From: Nitrospina sp.
GTDB taxonomy: Bacteria; Nitrospinota; Nitrospinia; Nitrospinales; VA-1
Direction of reading: 5' to 3'
Length of the DNA: 64,000 nt
NCBI GenBank assembly: GCA_018673915.1
Contig: JABHBK010000067.1
Location: forward strand, 1 to 64,000
Below the pieces are notes generated by a model, which was given only the letters and a program-made list of their open reading frames with translations, searched no databases and was not told where the DNA came from. Position numbers and translations under genes: made by a program. This document shows positions 7,828-17,507 of this stretch, in pieces. The stretch's first letter is position 1. Each line of letters opens with the position of its first letter.

Positions 7828-9195
7828 ATGCTTGAAGGTAAAGGTCCTTTATGGGATGCGCTGGATAAATTGCTTGAGCCTTCCCAATTGAATAGTTATT
7901 GGGAAATGATTTCTCAGTTTCGTCAGGGTCCATCAAAAATTCAGGATTGGGATTCCATAAAGAGTCCTGATTCGGAAAACCTGCTGGATTATTCCCGCTT
8001 GCCATCACCGGATGCTTCAAAGACAGCGCGCCAATTATCAAAGCTTGTCGTGGGCAAGCTTAATGGCGGTATGGGAACCAGTATGGGCTGTATGGGGCCA
8101 AAATCTTTGGTGACGGTGCGGAATAAAAAATCATTTCTGGATTTAATTCTGGAACAGGTCGAAAACCTGAACCGTGAATGGAAACAGAAAATCCCTGTCC
8201 TATTGATGAACAGTTTTTACACGCATGAAGAAACCCAGGCCCATCTGAACACACTGAATTTTTCCTCAGAAATAATCGGTTTTCAGCAAAATAAATTTCC
8301 ACGTTTACATGCAGAAAACCTGGACCCACTCACTCCTGAAAAATGGGGAGATCAGGCCTATTATCCACCCGGCCACGGAGATTTTTTTCAATGTGTTTCG
8401 CAGCAGGGAATCTTGCAGCGGTTGATTGATGAAGGCAGGGAGATTCTCTTTATGTCCAATGCCGATAACCTTGGGGCCGTTGTAGACCCCGTCATCCTGA
8501 ACTATATGGATGAATGTAATATTCCTTTCTTAATGGAAATGACTCCCAAGACATCTGCAGATGTCAAAGGCGGTACCCTTTACCAGCAAGATGAAAAACT
8601 CAAGCTATTGGAAATTGCTCGGGTTCCCGATGACAAGGTTGACGATTTTTGTGATCATAATAAGTTCAAAGTATTTAATACCAACAATATTTGGGTCAAT
8701 CTTGTTGCTCTGAACAAAAGGCTGAATCAGGCGCCATTAAACTTGACGGTTCTGGTAAATCAAAAGACTCTTGGGAATACTCCCGTTGTGCAACTTGAAA
8801 CAGCTATCGGTTCTGCTTTGGAATGCTTTGAGGGCGCTGTCGGTCTCACTGTTTCACGTGAGCGGTTTTTACCGGTTAAAAAAACGGATGACTTGCTTTT
8901 GGTACGTTCCAATCTTTTTAACTTGGATAAGGGACAATTGAAACGAAATCCGATAAGGAAATCCCAACAATTACCCAAAATAGATCTGGGCGATTTTCTG
9001 CAAAACATAGAGAATTTTCAAAACAGTTTTCCAGTTATTCCAGATATTGTTGATTTGGAAGAATTGCTGATAAAAGGTGACGTGCGTTTTGAGGGAATGG
9101 CTTCCCTTAAAGGAAAGGTGAATTTGGATGGCTTGAAAAAGGCTTTGGTTCTCCCTTCAGAGATATTGATCGCCGATGAAAGTCTGCAAGGTTGA
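7828..9195 (+). CDS. UTP--glucose-1-phosphate uridylyltransferase, eukaryote-type (UDPGP family)
   Basis: Makes UDP-glucose from UTP and glucose-1-phosphate for glycan and LPS-sugar synthesis. The 455-residue product belongs to the eukaryote-like UGPase family, not the short GalU family. The nucleotide-binding loop is KLNGGMGTSMGCMGPKS; other family blocks are PVLLMNSFYTHEET, NADNLGAVVDP, FNTNNIWVNL and the C-terminal left-handed beta-helix segment KGDVRFEGMASLKGKVNLD. It starts at ATG 7828, 67 bp from the divergent unknown gene. Eukaryote-type UGPases occur in scattered bacteria. It stands alone and is followed by a 452-bp gap. Confidence 0.88.
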   Translation: MLEGKGPLWDALDKLLEPSQLNSYWEMISQFRQGPSKIQDWDSIKSPDSENLLDYSRLPSPDASKTARQLSKLVVGKLNGGMGTSMGCMGPKSLVTVRNKKSFLDLILEQVENLNREWKQKIPVLLMNSFYTHEETQAHLNTLNFSSEIIGFQQNKFPRLHAENLDPLTPEKWGDQAYYPPGHGDFFQCVSQQGILQRLIDEGREILFMSNADNLGAVVDPVILNYMDECNIPFLMEMTPKTSADVKGGTLYQQDEKLKLLEIARVPDDKVDDFCDHNKFKVFNTNNIWVNLVALNKRLNQAPLNLTVLVNQKTLGNTPVVQLETAIGSALECFEGAVGLTVSRERFLPVKKTDDLLLVRSNLFNLDKGQLKRNPIRKSQQLPKIDLGDFLQNIENFQNSFPVIPDIVDLEELLIKGDVRFEGMASLKGKVNLDGLKKALVLPSEILIADESLQG

Positions 9196-9396
9196 GGGAA
9201 TTAAGTATCTATGGGGAGAATGTTTTAGTGTTTTTTTTTAGCTAGGTACAAATGCTGCTAGAGGGGTAGGTGAAACGCCCAATAGTTTGTAGGAAAATTG
9301 GAGATTTTGTTGGATCATTTGTGATTTTGAGGGCGGGATGTTTAATTTATAACTTATTGTAAATAAATGTATTATTTGCAAATGTGGAAATAAACG

Positions 9397-9424
9397 TTGA
9401 CATGTTTTGACTCATAAGTATACT
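9397..9424 (+). promoter_or_regulatory. Strong sigma-70-type promoter before the small secreted protein
   Basis: A perfect -35 TTGACA (9397-9402) and a near-perfect -10 TATACT (9419-9424) are separated by 16 bp. Transcription would start near 9431, about 215 nt before the secreted-protein gene, implying a long 5' leader. Confidence 0.65.
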
Positions 9425-9471
9425 CTTTGAATTATCGGATTCGGGCCTTAATGATGTAGGAGAAATCTTAC

Positions 9472-9552
9472 TTGTCGGATTTGGTAAAAGTACCTAAAAA
9501 TACTTCAGTCGCTGGGAGTTCAGGTACTGCAAAACTCGAAGACAGTTTGTAA
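9472..9552 (+). CDS. Possible 26-codon leader peptide
   Basis: A short frame with a TTG start at 9472 lies 9 nt after AGGAG (9458-9462) and ends at TAA 9550-9552. It would encode a 26-residue polar peptide containing SDLVKVPKN and a Ser/Gly/Thr-rich middle. It lies inside the leader made from the 9397 promoter and ends 95 bp before the next gene. No regulatory codon run (such as repeated Trp, His or Leu) is visible, so attenuation is only a guess. It could be chance. Confidence 0.25.
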   Translation: MSDLVKVPKNTSVAGSSGTAKLEDSL

Positions 9553-9647
9553 AGTTCACTAAGGGAGGGGGCCGGTTCTCTGGAATCAGCCTCATTTAGA
9601 ATATAAGTAGGTGAATGTTTGTTAACTAGGGTAAGGGAGAATTAAAA

Positions 9648-10076
9648 ATGAAAAAACTCGCTGTTGTACTAATTGTTGCTGTTGCATCTTTTTGTCTCGC
9701 CAGTTCTGCATTTGCCGGATCTCTGGCACCGGGCGCGATGACTAAATGTACTAATGCTAAATCCATCACCTTGGAAAATACGGGTGGCGGATCGGTTGAC
9801 CGGGGTGAAGGAAATGCTTCGGTTTGGAAATCTTCAAATTTTACCACGGTTCCTATAAGCTTGAGCCCGACTGCTAACCAAGGTTTCCCCACTAACGGTG
9901 GCGGAGCGGCTGGCAATTCTTATGTGAAAATGCCCACCAAGCACTCTATGGGACAAACCAAAGTAGTTTTAGGTGGACAAACCAACTTCAGCCGTGGCGA
10001 CTCCATTGGAGACATCAGTGGTGAAGTTAGAATCACCAATACCGGTACAACAAATCTAAGTGTAAGCTGTGGATAA
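9648..10076 (+). CDS. Small secreted protein of unknown function
   Basis: I do not recognise the family. The 142-residue product has a clear signal peptide (MKKLAVVLIVAVASFCLASSAFAG, cleavage after AFA), giving a mature protein of about 120 residues. The mature part is rich in Gly, Ser, Thr and Asn and has two Cys (one near its N-terminus in MTKCTNAK, one at the C-terminal SVSCG), which could form a disulphide across the protein. GGGAG precedes the ATG. A strong promoter, long leader and good terminator mark it as a single-gene transcript that is probably well expressed. Confidence 0.78.
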   Translation: MKKLAVVLIVAVASFCLASSAFAGSLAPGAMTKCTNAKSITLENTGGGSVDRGEGNASVWKSSNFTTVPISLSPTANQGFPTNGGGAAGNSYVKMPTKHSMGQTKVVLGGQTNFSRGDSIGDISGEVRITNTGTTNLSVSCG

Positions 10077-10093
10077 TAAGCTTTAAAATTAAA

Positions 10094-10126
10094 GTCGGCC
10101 TGGTTTTCCAGGTCGGCTTTTCTTTT
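10094..10126 (+). terminator. Rho-independent terminator after the secreted protein
   Basis: A 10-bp stem (10094-10103 with 10108-10117, two G-U pairs) has a TTTT loop and is followed by TTTTCTTTT. It begins 17 nt after the stop codon. It is oriented to end the secreted-protein transcript. Confidence 0.8.
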
Positions 10127-10157
10127 GCCTGAAATTGGAAAACCCAAGAAACTCTCC

Positions 10158-10958
10158 TCAATAAAAAAGAAGAATCCCTCCGGCTAGAATAATTCTATAA
10201 ATGATAAAGGGTAGCAGCCCGACTCTCGCAACGATCTTAAGCAACAGCTGAATAGCCAGTAAGCCGACCCCAAAGCTTATTCCCAAGCCTAATAACATGT
10301 GGAGGTTGGAGTAGGTCTGTTCTGAAGGAGGATGTGTTATGAATTGCAAAAGCTTGTGCATGCCCGCCGCAAATATAATTGGAGTGCCCAGCAGAAAAGA
10401 AAATCGGGTTGCTGAAGTATGTGAGAGATTGGTGAAAAGTCCCGCGGCAATGGTGATGCCAGAGCGTGAGGTTCCGGGTAATAGGGCTATGGCCTGAGCA
10501 AAGCCAATAAATAAAACTTGTTGCAGACTGAGCTGGTTTAATTCCCCTGCCGGTTTTGTGCTTTTTGAGTTATAGCGGTCCGCCACAACGAATATGAAGG
10601 ACCAGAATAAAAGATTAGCCCCGACGAAAGTAGGGCCCCTCAAATTAGCTTCGATCCATCCTTCTCCAAATAGACCTACCAGTCCGGCAGGGAAGGATGC
10701 CAAAATAATGAACCATGCGAGGTAGTGGGTTTCGCTCTTTCGGTCAAACAGGCCCATCGCTAAATCTTTCAGGTCCTTCCTGAAAAAGATTATTATTGCT
10801 AGAAGGGTTCCTAAATGCAAAATGGCATCCAGGGCCAGGCCTTGGTCTTCAAAATTGAAGACCAAGGGAGCCAATATCAAATGCCCGGAACTGGAAACGG
10901 GTAGAAACTCTGTGAGCCCTTGAATAATGCTAAGTAAAATTATTTGATAAAATTCCAT
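10158..10958 (-). CDS. uppP: Undecaprenyl-diphosphatase UppP (BacA)
   Basis: Integral membrane phosphatase that recycles undecaprenyl pyrophosphate to the monophosphate carrier for peptidoglycan and LPS sugars. The 266-residue product has the catalytic segment GLTEFLPVSSSGHLIL near the N-terminus, the second motif LPGTSRSGIT at about residue 160, and about eight hydrophobic membrane segments. It is full length for the family. The ATG lies only a few bases from the start of the divergent protease gene, so the promoters of the two genes must lie inside each other's coding sequence. Confidence 0.96.
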   Translation of the reverse strand: MEFYQIILLSIIQGLTEFLPVSSSGHLILAPLVFNFEDQGLALDAILHLGTLLAIIIFFRKDLKDLAMGLFDRKSETHYLAWFIILASFPAGLVGLFGEGWIEANLRGPTFVGANLLFWSFIFVVADRYNSKSTKPAGELNQLSLQQVLFIGFAQAIALLPGTSRSGITIAAGLFTNLSHTSATRFSFLLGTPIIFAAGMHKLLQFITHPPSEQTYSNLHMLLGLGISFGVGLLAIQLLLKIVARVGLLPFIIYRIILAGGILLFY

Positions 10959-10966
10959 TAGTGCTG

Positions 10967-11755
10967 ATGAATCCTTTTATACGTAAACCAGAGGGGAAAA
11001 CAAACTGGACCTGGGTTTTGATGGTGGTAGGGCTCATCGCCCTTCACAACCAGCATCTTATCAAAACCGATCCCGAAAATACTTATCCCAAGCGTATTCG
11101 TCGGGCGCTTCGACTTTGGATCAATCCAGCCGAAACCGAATTGGAAAAACATCTCATTGGCAAAGGTATTGTCTGTGAAGAGCCTGCGCGCCTTTATCAA
11201 AAAGTAGCGGGTGCAACGGTAGTGATTAAGACCAATGGGGCCATAGGCTCGGGAGTGTTCATTGGTCCCCGGCTCATTGCTACAGCGAATCATGTCGTGG
11301 ATGGAAAAAATTTAAAAGTACTTCTTCCACAATTAGAAGAAGATAATCTGGCGAAGCCTGGAAGACCAATTGTAGTGGATTTTGTCAATCGAATAAAGGG
11401 GCTGGATTTAGCGTTCGTGACAACACGGCACTCCCACCATTCCTGGATCAACCTGGAAAGAAATCTTCAATTGGATACCAACATGATCATCGTTGGTCAC
11501 CCTAAGGCAAAATACTACTCCCTGCAAAAGGCTAGAATCAAGAAAAAAGCTTCCATGTCCTCCTCCGAATTTGTAATTTTTAAGGGCAATGAAATATTTT
11601 TTGGCAATTCAGGAGGGGCTATGGTCAATTGTGATGGAAACCTTGTGGGGGTCGTATCCATGATGTCCAATTTCCAGAACAGCATGCTCAAGCAGGGTAT
11701 AGGAATTAACGCCAATACCATTGGACGGTATGTGCAGAATTTGAAGTTGGGATGA
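10967..11755 (+). CDS. Membrane-anchored trypsin-like serine protease
   Basis: A chymotrypsin-fold protease domain of S1/DegP type without a PDZ domain. The triad residues are visible as His in TANHVVDG, Asp in GLDLAFV, and Ser in FFGNSGGAMVN, and the oxyanion segment is intact. A hydrophobic segment near the N-terminus (WTWVLMVVGLIALH) suggests a signal anchor that places the protease in the periplasm. The product is about 262 residues. The start could be GTG 10961 or ATG 10967 (both in frame, neither with an SD), or an ATG further in at the hydrophobic segment. The substrate is unknown. Confidence 0.82.
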   Translation: MNPFIRKPEGKTNWTWVLMVVGLIALHNQHLIKTDPENTYPKRIRRALRLWINPAETELEKHLIGKGIVCEEPARLYQKVAGATVVIKTNGAIGSGVFIGPRLIATANHVVDGKNLKVLLPQLEEDNLAKPGRPIVVDFVNRIKGLDLAFVTTRHSHHSWINLERNLQLDTNMIIVGHPKAKYYSLQKARIKKKASMSSSEFVIFKGNEIFFGNSGGAMVNCDGNLVGVVSMMSNFQNSMLKQGIGINANTIGRYVQNLKLG

Positions 11756-11875
11756 TTCCAATACCCTGATGGGGATACTTCAGGTTTAGGTTTGCCGGGT
11801 TTTATAAATTATGGTATGTTACGCGGGCATTCGGCCCGATTCCCTTAGAAAATAATAGGTTGCCTCCTCACGAAC

Positions 11876-11898
11876 CCTGGCTGACCAGGATGTTTTTT
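11876..11898 (+). terminator. Possible short terminator hairpin
   Basis: A CCTGG / CCAGG stem with a CTGA loop is followed by ATGTTTTTT. The stem is only 5 bp, so termination would be weak. It lies between the protease gene and the aminotransferase gene, in a 247-bp gap with no other gene. Confidence 0.35.
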
Positions 11899-12002
11899 GC
11901 GGTTTAGCCTATCCAAGTTAAATGTTTGAGAATCCTGTTTTCTTCGTGATTATCAGTAGTCCGGGCATGATCGAGAACCGTCACAGATAACGTATTTGAG
12001 TC

Positions 12003-13169
12003 ATGAGAGAATTTTCAAGAATTCAGCGCCTTCCTCCCTATGTATTAGGGATCATCAACGAAATTAAATATAAAGCCCGTCGACGCGGGGAAGATATTAT
12101 TGACTTTGGTTTGGGGAATCCGGATATGCCTACCCCAAAACATATTGTCGATAAATTGATTGAGGCTGCAGAAAAAGAACCGAATCATCGCTATTCTGTT
12201 TCGAAGGGAATTTATAAATTACGTCTTGCTATCTGCGACTGGTACAAGCGGAACCATGGCGTGGACCTGGACCCGGATTGCGAGGCGATTGCAACGATTG
12301 GTTCCAAAGAGGGTATTGCCCATTTAGCATTGGCGATCACCAGTCCTGGCGACTCTGTTTTGGTCCCGACCCCCACTTACCCGATTCATACCTATGCGTT
12401 CATATTAGCTAATGGTGATGTCATACATGTACCGCTTGGGCCTGACATTGACTTTTTTGAAGCCCTTCTCGATGCCTTTAAGAGAAATTGGCCGAGACCC
12501 AAGGCAATGGTCATCAATTTCCCCCATAATCCTACCACTCAGGTAGTGGGAATTGATTTCTTTGAAAAGGTGGTGGATTTTGCCAAAGAACACGATTTAA
12601 TAGTGATCCATGATTTTGCTTATGGTGATATCGTTTTCGATGGTTATCGTGCCCCCAGCTTTTTGCAGGTTCCTGGAGCGAAGGACGTTGGAATTGAGTT
12701 TTTTAGCTTATCGAAAAGTTATAATATGCCGGGGTGGCGGGTAGGCTTTGCGGTGGGGAATTCTGAAATTATTAATGCCTTGGCGCGAATCAAAAGTTAT
12801 CAGGACTATGGCATGTTTCAGCCGATCCAGATTGCAGCCACGGTGGCTCTGAATGGGCCTCGAGATTGTGTAGAAGAAATTCGTGAAAGGTACCGAAGTC
12901 GGCGTGATGTTTTATGCGAATCGTTGAATCGAATTGGTTGGAAGGTGACACCGCCAAAAGCGACCATGATGGTATGGGCCGAGATCCCGGACGAGTTCAA
13001 GAAAATTGGTTCTCTTGAATTTTCAAAACTGCTTCTTGAAAAAGCAAAAGTAGCTGTGGCCCCGGGTATTGGGTTTGGAGAAGGCGGAGACCATTTTGTA
13101 CGTTTCTCGCTGGTTGAAAATGAACACAGGATCCGTCAGGCGGTCCGGGGAATTCGAGAGATTTTATAA
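12003..13169 (+). CDS. Class I/II PLP-dependent aminotransferase, AlaC-like
   Basis: Fold-type I aminotransferase, most like the alanine-synthesising transaminase AlaC or its close relative LL-diaminopimelate aminotransferase. Visible motifs are [57 protein letters not shown], and the PLP lysine in [15 protein letters not shown]. It is 388 residues long, normal for the family. It lies 16 bp upstream of hom; an aminotransferase of this group often precedes homoserine dehydrogenase and probably feeds amino-group transfer for aspartate-family or alanine synthesis. The exact substrate cannot be assigned. Confidence 0.9.
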   Translation: MREFSRIQRLPPYVLGIINEIKYKARRRGEDIIDFGLGNPDMPTPKHIVDKLIEAAEKEPNHRYSVSKGIYKLRLAICDWYKRNHGVDLDPDCEAIATIGSKEGIAHLALAITSPGDSVLVPTPTYPIHTYAFILANGDVIHVPLGPDIDFFEALLDAFKRNWPRPKAMVINFPHNPTTQVVGIDFFEKVVDFAKEHDLIVIHDFAYGDIVFDGYRAPSFLQVPGAKDVGIEFFSLSKSYNMPGWRVGFAVGNSEIINALARIKSYQDYGMFQPIQIAATVALNGPRDCVEEIRERYRSRRDVLCESLNRIGWKVTPPKATMMVWAEIPDEFKKIGSLEFSKLLLEKAKVAVAPGIGFGEGGDHFVRFSLVENEHRIRQAVRGIREIL

Positions 13170-13185
13170 GGAAGCTAAATAGATA

Positions 13186-14490
13186 ATGAAAACGATCAAA
13201 ATAGGAATGATAGGGTTTGGCACCATTGGTGCCGGGGTAGCTAAAATCCTTAGCGAAAATAGTGAAATTATCCAAAAAAGGTTGGGGGCTAAAGTAGAAC
13301 TTGTAAAAGTGGCTGACCTGGATATTACCACTGATCGAGGGATTAAACTCGCGCCCAATGTGCTGACGACTTCTGCCGAAGAAGTGATTAACCATCCTGA
13401 TATTACGGTTCTCATCGAATTAATGGGTGGATACGAACTAGCCAGGAAGTTTCTTCTGCAGGCCATTGAACAGGGAAAACATGTGGTAACAGCCAATAAG
13501 GCCCTGCTGGCAAAACATGGGGATGAATTATTTTCTGCGGTTGCTGAAAAAGGTTTGTCTATTGGGTATGAAGCATCTATTGGGGGAGCTATCCCAATTA
13601 TCCGCTCTGTCCGTGAGGCATTTGTTGCTAATAACATCCAATCGATGGAAGGCATCGTAAATGGGACGGCTAACTATATCCTCAGCAAAATGTCGGATGA
13701 GAATTGCGATTTCAACACAGCCTTAAAAGAGGCGCAGGAAAAAGGTTTTGCTGAAGCGGACCCAACTTTTGATATCGAAGGCATTGATTCTGCTCATAAG
13801 ATAGCGGTGTTGACCCGTCTGGCTTATGGAACGCCCGTGTCATTTGATGATATTACGGTTTCCGGCATTTCAGGTATCACCTCTGAAGATATTGAATGCG
13901 CTCGGGAGTTTGGCTATCGAATTAAACTTCTCGCTATTTCTAAATTTGATGGGCAGGCGATCGATATTCGTGTCCATCCTGCAATGATTCCTGTTGCGCA
14001 CCCGATGGCTAATGTCAATGGCGTGTTAAACGCCATTCGCGTTTGTGATGATATGATGGATGAGAATATCTTGATCGGGCATGGCGCCGGTGCTTTGCCA
14101 ACGGGTAGTGCCGTGGTCGGGGATGTTGTGGAAATTGCCCGGAATATTCTTTCTGGTTTGGGAGAAAGAATTCCTGCAGGATCTTTTCAGAAAGATGAGA
14201 TTAAAAATATTCCTTTGAAGAATATCAGTGAGATTGAGTCAGAATATTTTCTGCGATTCAGTGTTTTGGATAAACCTGGTGTGCTCTCTAAAATTTCCGG
14301 AATATTGGGGACCCATTCAATAAGCATTGAGTCTATGATCCAGAGAGGACGAGCTGATGGCAGTGAAGGAGTCCCTCTGGTGATGATGTGTCATAAATCC
14401 AGTGAGAAAAATATTCAGTCTGCTTTAAAGGAAATAGAGCAATTGGATGTTGTGTGTGGAAAGTCTAACTTAATTCGTGTGGAAAAATAG
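13186..14490 (+). CDS. hom: Homoserine dehydrogenase
   Basis: Reduces aspartate semialdehyde to homoserine with NAD(P)H on the threonine/methionine branch. The 434-residue product has an N-terminal Rossmann motif ([17 protein letters not shown]), VIELMGG-type [25 protein letters not shown], the catalytic region [14 protein letters not shown], and [23 protein letters not shown]-terminal ACT domain (about 355-430, [20 protein letters not shown]) suggests allosteric feedback by threonine. It is tightly linked to thrC, 2 bp downstream. Confidence 0.97.
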   Translation: MKTIKIGMIGFGTIGAGVAKILSENSEIIQKRLGAKVELVKVADLDITTDRGIKLAPNVLTTSAEEVINHPDITVLIELMGGYELARKFLLQAIEQGKHVVTANKALLAKHGDELFSAVAEKGLSIGYEASIGGAIPIIRSVREAFVANNIQSMEGIVNGTANYILSKMSDENCDFNTALKEAQEKGFAEADPTFDIEGIDSAHKIAVLTRLAYGTPVSFDDITVSGISGITSEDIECAREFGYRIKLLAISKFDGQAIDIRVHPAMIPVAHPMANVNGVLNAIRVCDDMMDENILIGHGAGALPTGSAVVGDVVEIARNILSGLGERIPAGSFQKDEIKNIPLKNISEIESEYFLRFSVLDKPGVLSKISGILGTHSISIESMIQRGRADGSEGVPLVMMCHKSSEKNIQSALKEIEQLDVVCGKSNLIRVEK

Positions 14491-14492
14491 GT

Positions 14493-15824
14493 ATGGAATT
14501 TAAAGCTTGGTTTCAATGTATCAACCAGGAGTGCAAGGCCCGATATGAATTGACCGATATCATTTATCGTTGCAAGGAATGTGATGAGCTTCTGGAAGTT
14601 CAACACGATATGGAACTGTTAAAGCAACGATCGCCTGAAAAATGGAAAACTCTTTTTGAGAGTCGGTACCGGCGTAACGAATGGCCTTATGGTAGTGCCG
14701 TATGGGGGAAAAGGGAACTGGTTTGCCCCAATGTGGAGAACGATAATATTGTATCTACATATGAAGGGGGTACTAACCTTTTCTGGGCTGAGCGGCTGGG
14801 CCACCAGTTAGGCCTCGATGATTTATGGGTCAAACAATGTGGTATGGCACATACAGGATCCTTTAAAGATTTGGGGATGACTGTACTGGTTTCCATGGTC
14901 AAGCAAATGATGGCCAAGGGGAAAAAAATCAAGGCGGTGGCTTGTGCTTCCACAGGGGACACGTCTGCGGCATTGGCTGCCTATTGTGCACTGGCTGGTA
15001 TCCCTGCCATTGTGTTTTTGCCGAAAGATAAAGTTTCGTTGACTCAGCTGATTCAACCGATCACACATGGTGTGCTTACTTTGTCTCTTGATACTGATTT
15101 TGATGGCTGTATGAAATTGGTGCAAGAGGTTTGCTATAAAAATGATATCTACCTGGCCAACTCGATGAACTCTCTAAGAATCGAGGGCCAAAAAACGATT
15201 AGCTTTGAAATAGTCCAACAGTTCAACTGGAAGGTTCCCGATTTTGTAATCGTTCCCGGTGGTAATTTGGGTAATGTCAGCGCGGTTGGTAAAGGATTCC
15301 AAATGTTCTATGACCTGGGGTTGATCGACAAACTCCCTCGTTTGGTGTGTGCTCAGGCGGAACGTGCAGACCCTCTTTACCGCAGTTATAAAAATGGTTT
15401 CAAAACTTTTGAAGCTGTCCAAGCGAAAAAGACCCTGGCAAGTGCTATTCAGATTGGAGACCCGGTCAGTTATAAAAAAGCTATACGTGCCCTCCAGACA
15501 TTCGATGGCATTGTTGAAGAGGCCACAGAAAGCGAGTTGGCAAATGCGGCAGGCAAGGCCAATAAGACAGGGCTGCTCTGTTGTCCGCATACCGGGGGGG
15601 CCTTGGCAGTACTTGAAAAACTAGTTAATCGCGGTGATATTAAGAAAAAGGATCGAGTGGTGGTGATCTCTACCGCAAACGGATTGAAATTCACCGATTT
15701 TCTTTTTAAATACCACACAGACCAAATAAAAGGAGTCCAGTCTGAACATGCCTTTTCCCCAGTTGAACTGGCCCCTGATTATGAAACCGTTCGAAAAGCA
15801 ATTTTGGAAAAAATAGAATCATGA
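14493..15824 (+). CDS. thrC: Threonine synthase
   Basis: PLP enzyme converting O-phosphohomoserine to threonine. The 443-residue product has an N-terminal zinc-ribbon-like segment with four Cys ([10 protein letters not shown] and [12 protein letters not shown]). The PLP lysine is in [16 protein letters not shown], the phosphate-binding loop is [17 protein letters not shown], and [14 protein letters not shown] is the conserved substrate loop. It starts 2 bp after hom and overlaps the following FGE-like gene by 4 nt (ATGA), so the amino-acid genes and that secreted protein share a transcript. Confidence 0.96.
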   Translation: MEFKAWFQCINQECKARYELTDIIYRCKECDELLEVQHDMELLKQRSPEKWKTLFESRYRRNEWPYGSAVWGKRELVCPNVENDNIVSTYEGGTNLFWAERLGHQLGLDDLWVKQCGMAHTGSFKDLGMTVLVSMVKQMMAKGKKIKAVACASTGDTSAALAAYCALAGIPAIVFLPKDKVSLTQLIQPITHGVLTLSLDTDFDGCMKLVQEVCYKNDIYLANSMNSLRIEGQKTISFEIVQQFNWKVPDFVIVPGGNLGNVSAVGKGFQMFYDLGLIDKLPRLVCAQAERADPLYRSYKNGFKTFEAVQAKKTLASAIQIGDPVSYKKAIRALQTFDGIVEEATESELANAAGKANKTGLLCCPHTGGALAVLEKLVNRGDIKKKDRVVVISTANGLKFTDFLFKYHTDQIKGVQSEHAFSPVELAPDYETVRKAILEKIES

Positions 15825-16534
15825 TCTCCTCCCGGCCGGTTTTACTTCTTATCATTTTCTCTGTCTATCTAATTACTGGTCCTCTTCCTTCCCATGCAGC
15901 GCCCAAAGATCTACAAATTTTGATTCCGGGACAAGAATACAATCTGGGAAGTTATTATTGTGAGGAAGAACAAAATAATGCTGATTGGTGTAACGATGAG
16001 GCTCCTAGCAAGGTGAAATTGGCTCCATTCTGGATTGACCAATATGAGGTCACCAATGCCGACTATAAGGAATGCTTCATTGCCGGTGTATGTGAGCCGG
16101 CCATATTGCATGAAGATCGGCCTCAGGATTTTAATAAATTGTACCAACCGGCTGTGTTTGTAAGCTGGGAGGATGCGCAGACCTACTGTGCCTGGCGAGG
16201 AGGAAAACTCCCTACAGAGAAGCAATGGGAGGCTGCAGCTCAAGGCGAAAGGTTGGGAGGTGCTTTTTTCCAACAGCCTTATGCTACAGGAGCCCCTGAA
16301 AATGTGGGTAAGTTTGAGGCCAATTCCAACGGTCTCTACGATATGATGGGTAATGTCTATGAATGGACTTTGGACTGGTATGGTTCAGATGAAGGAAGTA
16401 AAAAGGACAAAGTGGTACGGGGTGGATCGTGGAATTCTCCCGGCCATTATTTAAGAACCTCTGATCGGGTCAAAAAAGATCCCGAATTGAGATATAGCGA
16501 TGTAGGCTTTCGCTGTGTAAAGACCAAAGAGTAG
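15821..16534 (+). CDS. Secreted SUMF1/FGE-sulfatase-fold protein lacking the catalytic cysteine
   Basis: A 237-residue protein with a signal peptide (about residues 1-27, ending PLPSHAAP) and one formylglycine-generating-enzyme-fold domain. Family blocks are [77 protein letters not shown] and DVGFRCVK. True formylglycine enzymes carry copper-binding Cys in the last third; here that region reads [16 protein letters not shown] with no Cys, so it is more likely a binding or structural member. It overlaps thrC by 4 nt and precedes the broken trxB by 14 bp. Confidence 0.85.
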   Translation: MISSRPVLLLIIFSVYLITGPLPSHAAPKDLQILIPGQEYNLGSYYCEEEQNNADWCNDEAPSKVKLAPFWIDQYEVTNADYKECFIAGVCEPAILHEDRPQDFNKLYQPAVFVSWEDAQTYCAWRGGKLPTEKQWEAAAQGERLGGAFFQQPYATGAPENVGKFEANSNGLYDMMGNVYEWTLDWYGSDEGSKKDKVVRGGSWNSPGHYLRTSDRVKKDPELRYSDVGFRCVKTKE

Positions 16535-16545
16535 AAAGGGTTTGA

Positions 16546-17502
<957 letters not shown>

Positions 17503-17507
17503 GGCCA

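Larger units (their letters stand above)
9196..9647. other. Intergenic region with promoter and long leader
   Basis: This 452-bp stretch lies between the UGPase gene and the secreted-protein gene. The first 200 bp are AT-rich and show no convincing ORF. The promoter at 9397-9424 and a possible leader ORF at 9472-9552 fill much of the rest. I see no clear rho-independent terminator for UGPase, only a run of T at about 9232-9240 without a good stem. Confidence 0.6.

Noticed and set aside
9626-9916. Antisense frame of 96 codons over the secreted protein gene
   Set aside because: It lies opposite a gene with a signal peptide, SD, promoter and terminator, and shows no domain or SD of its own.
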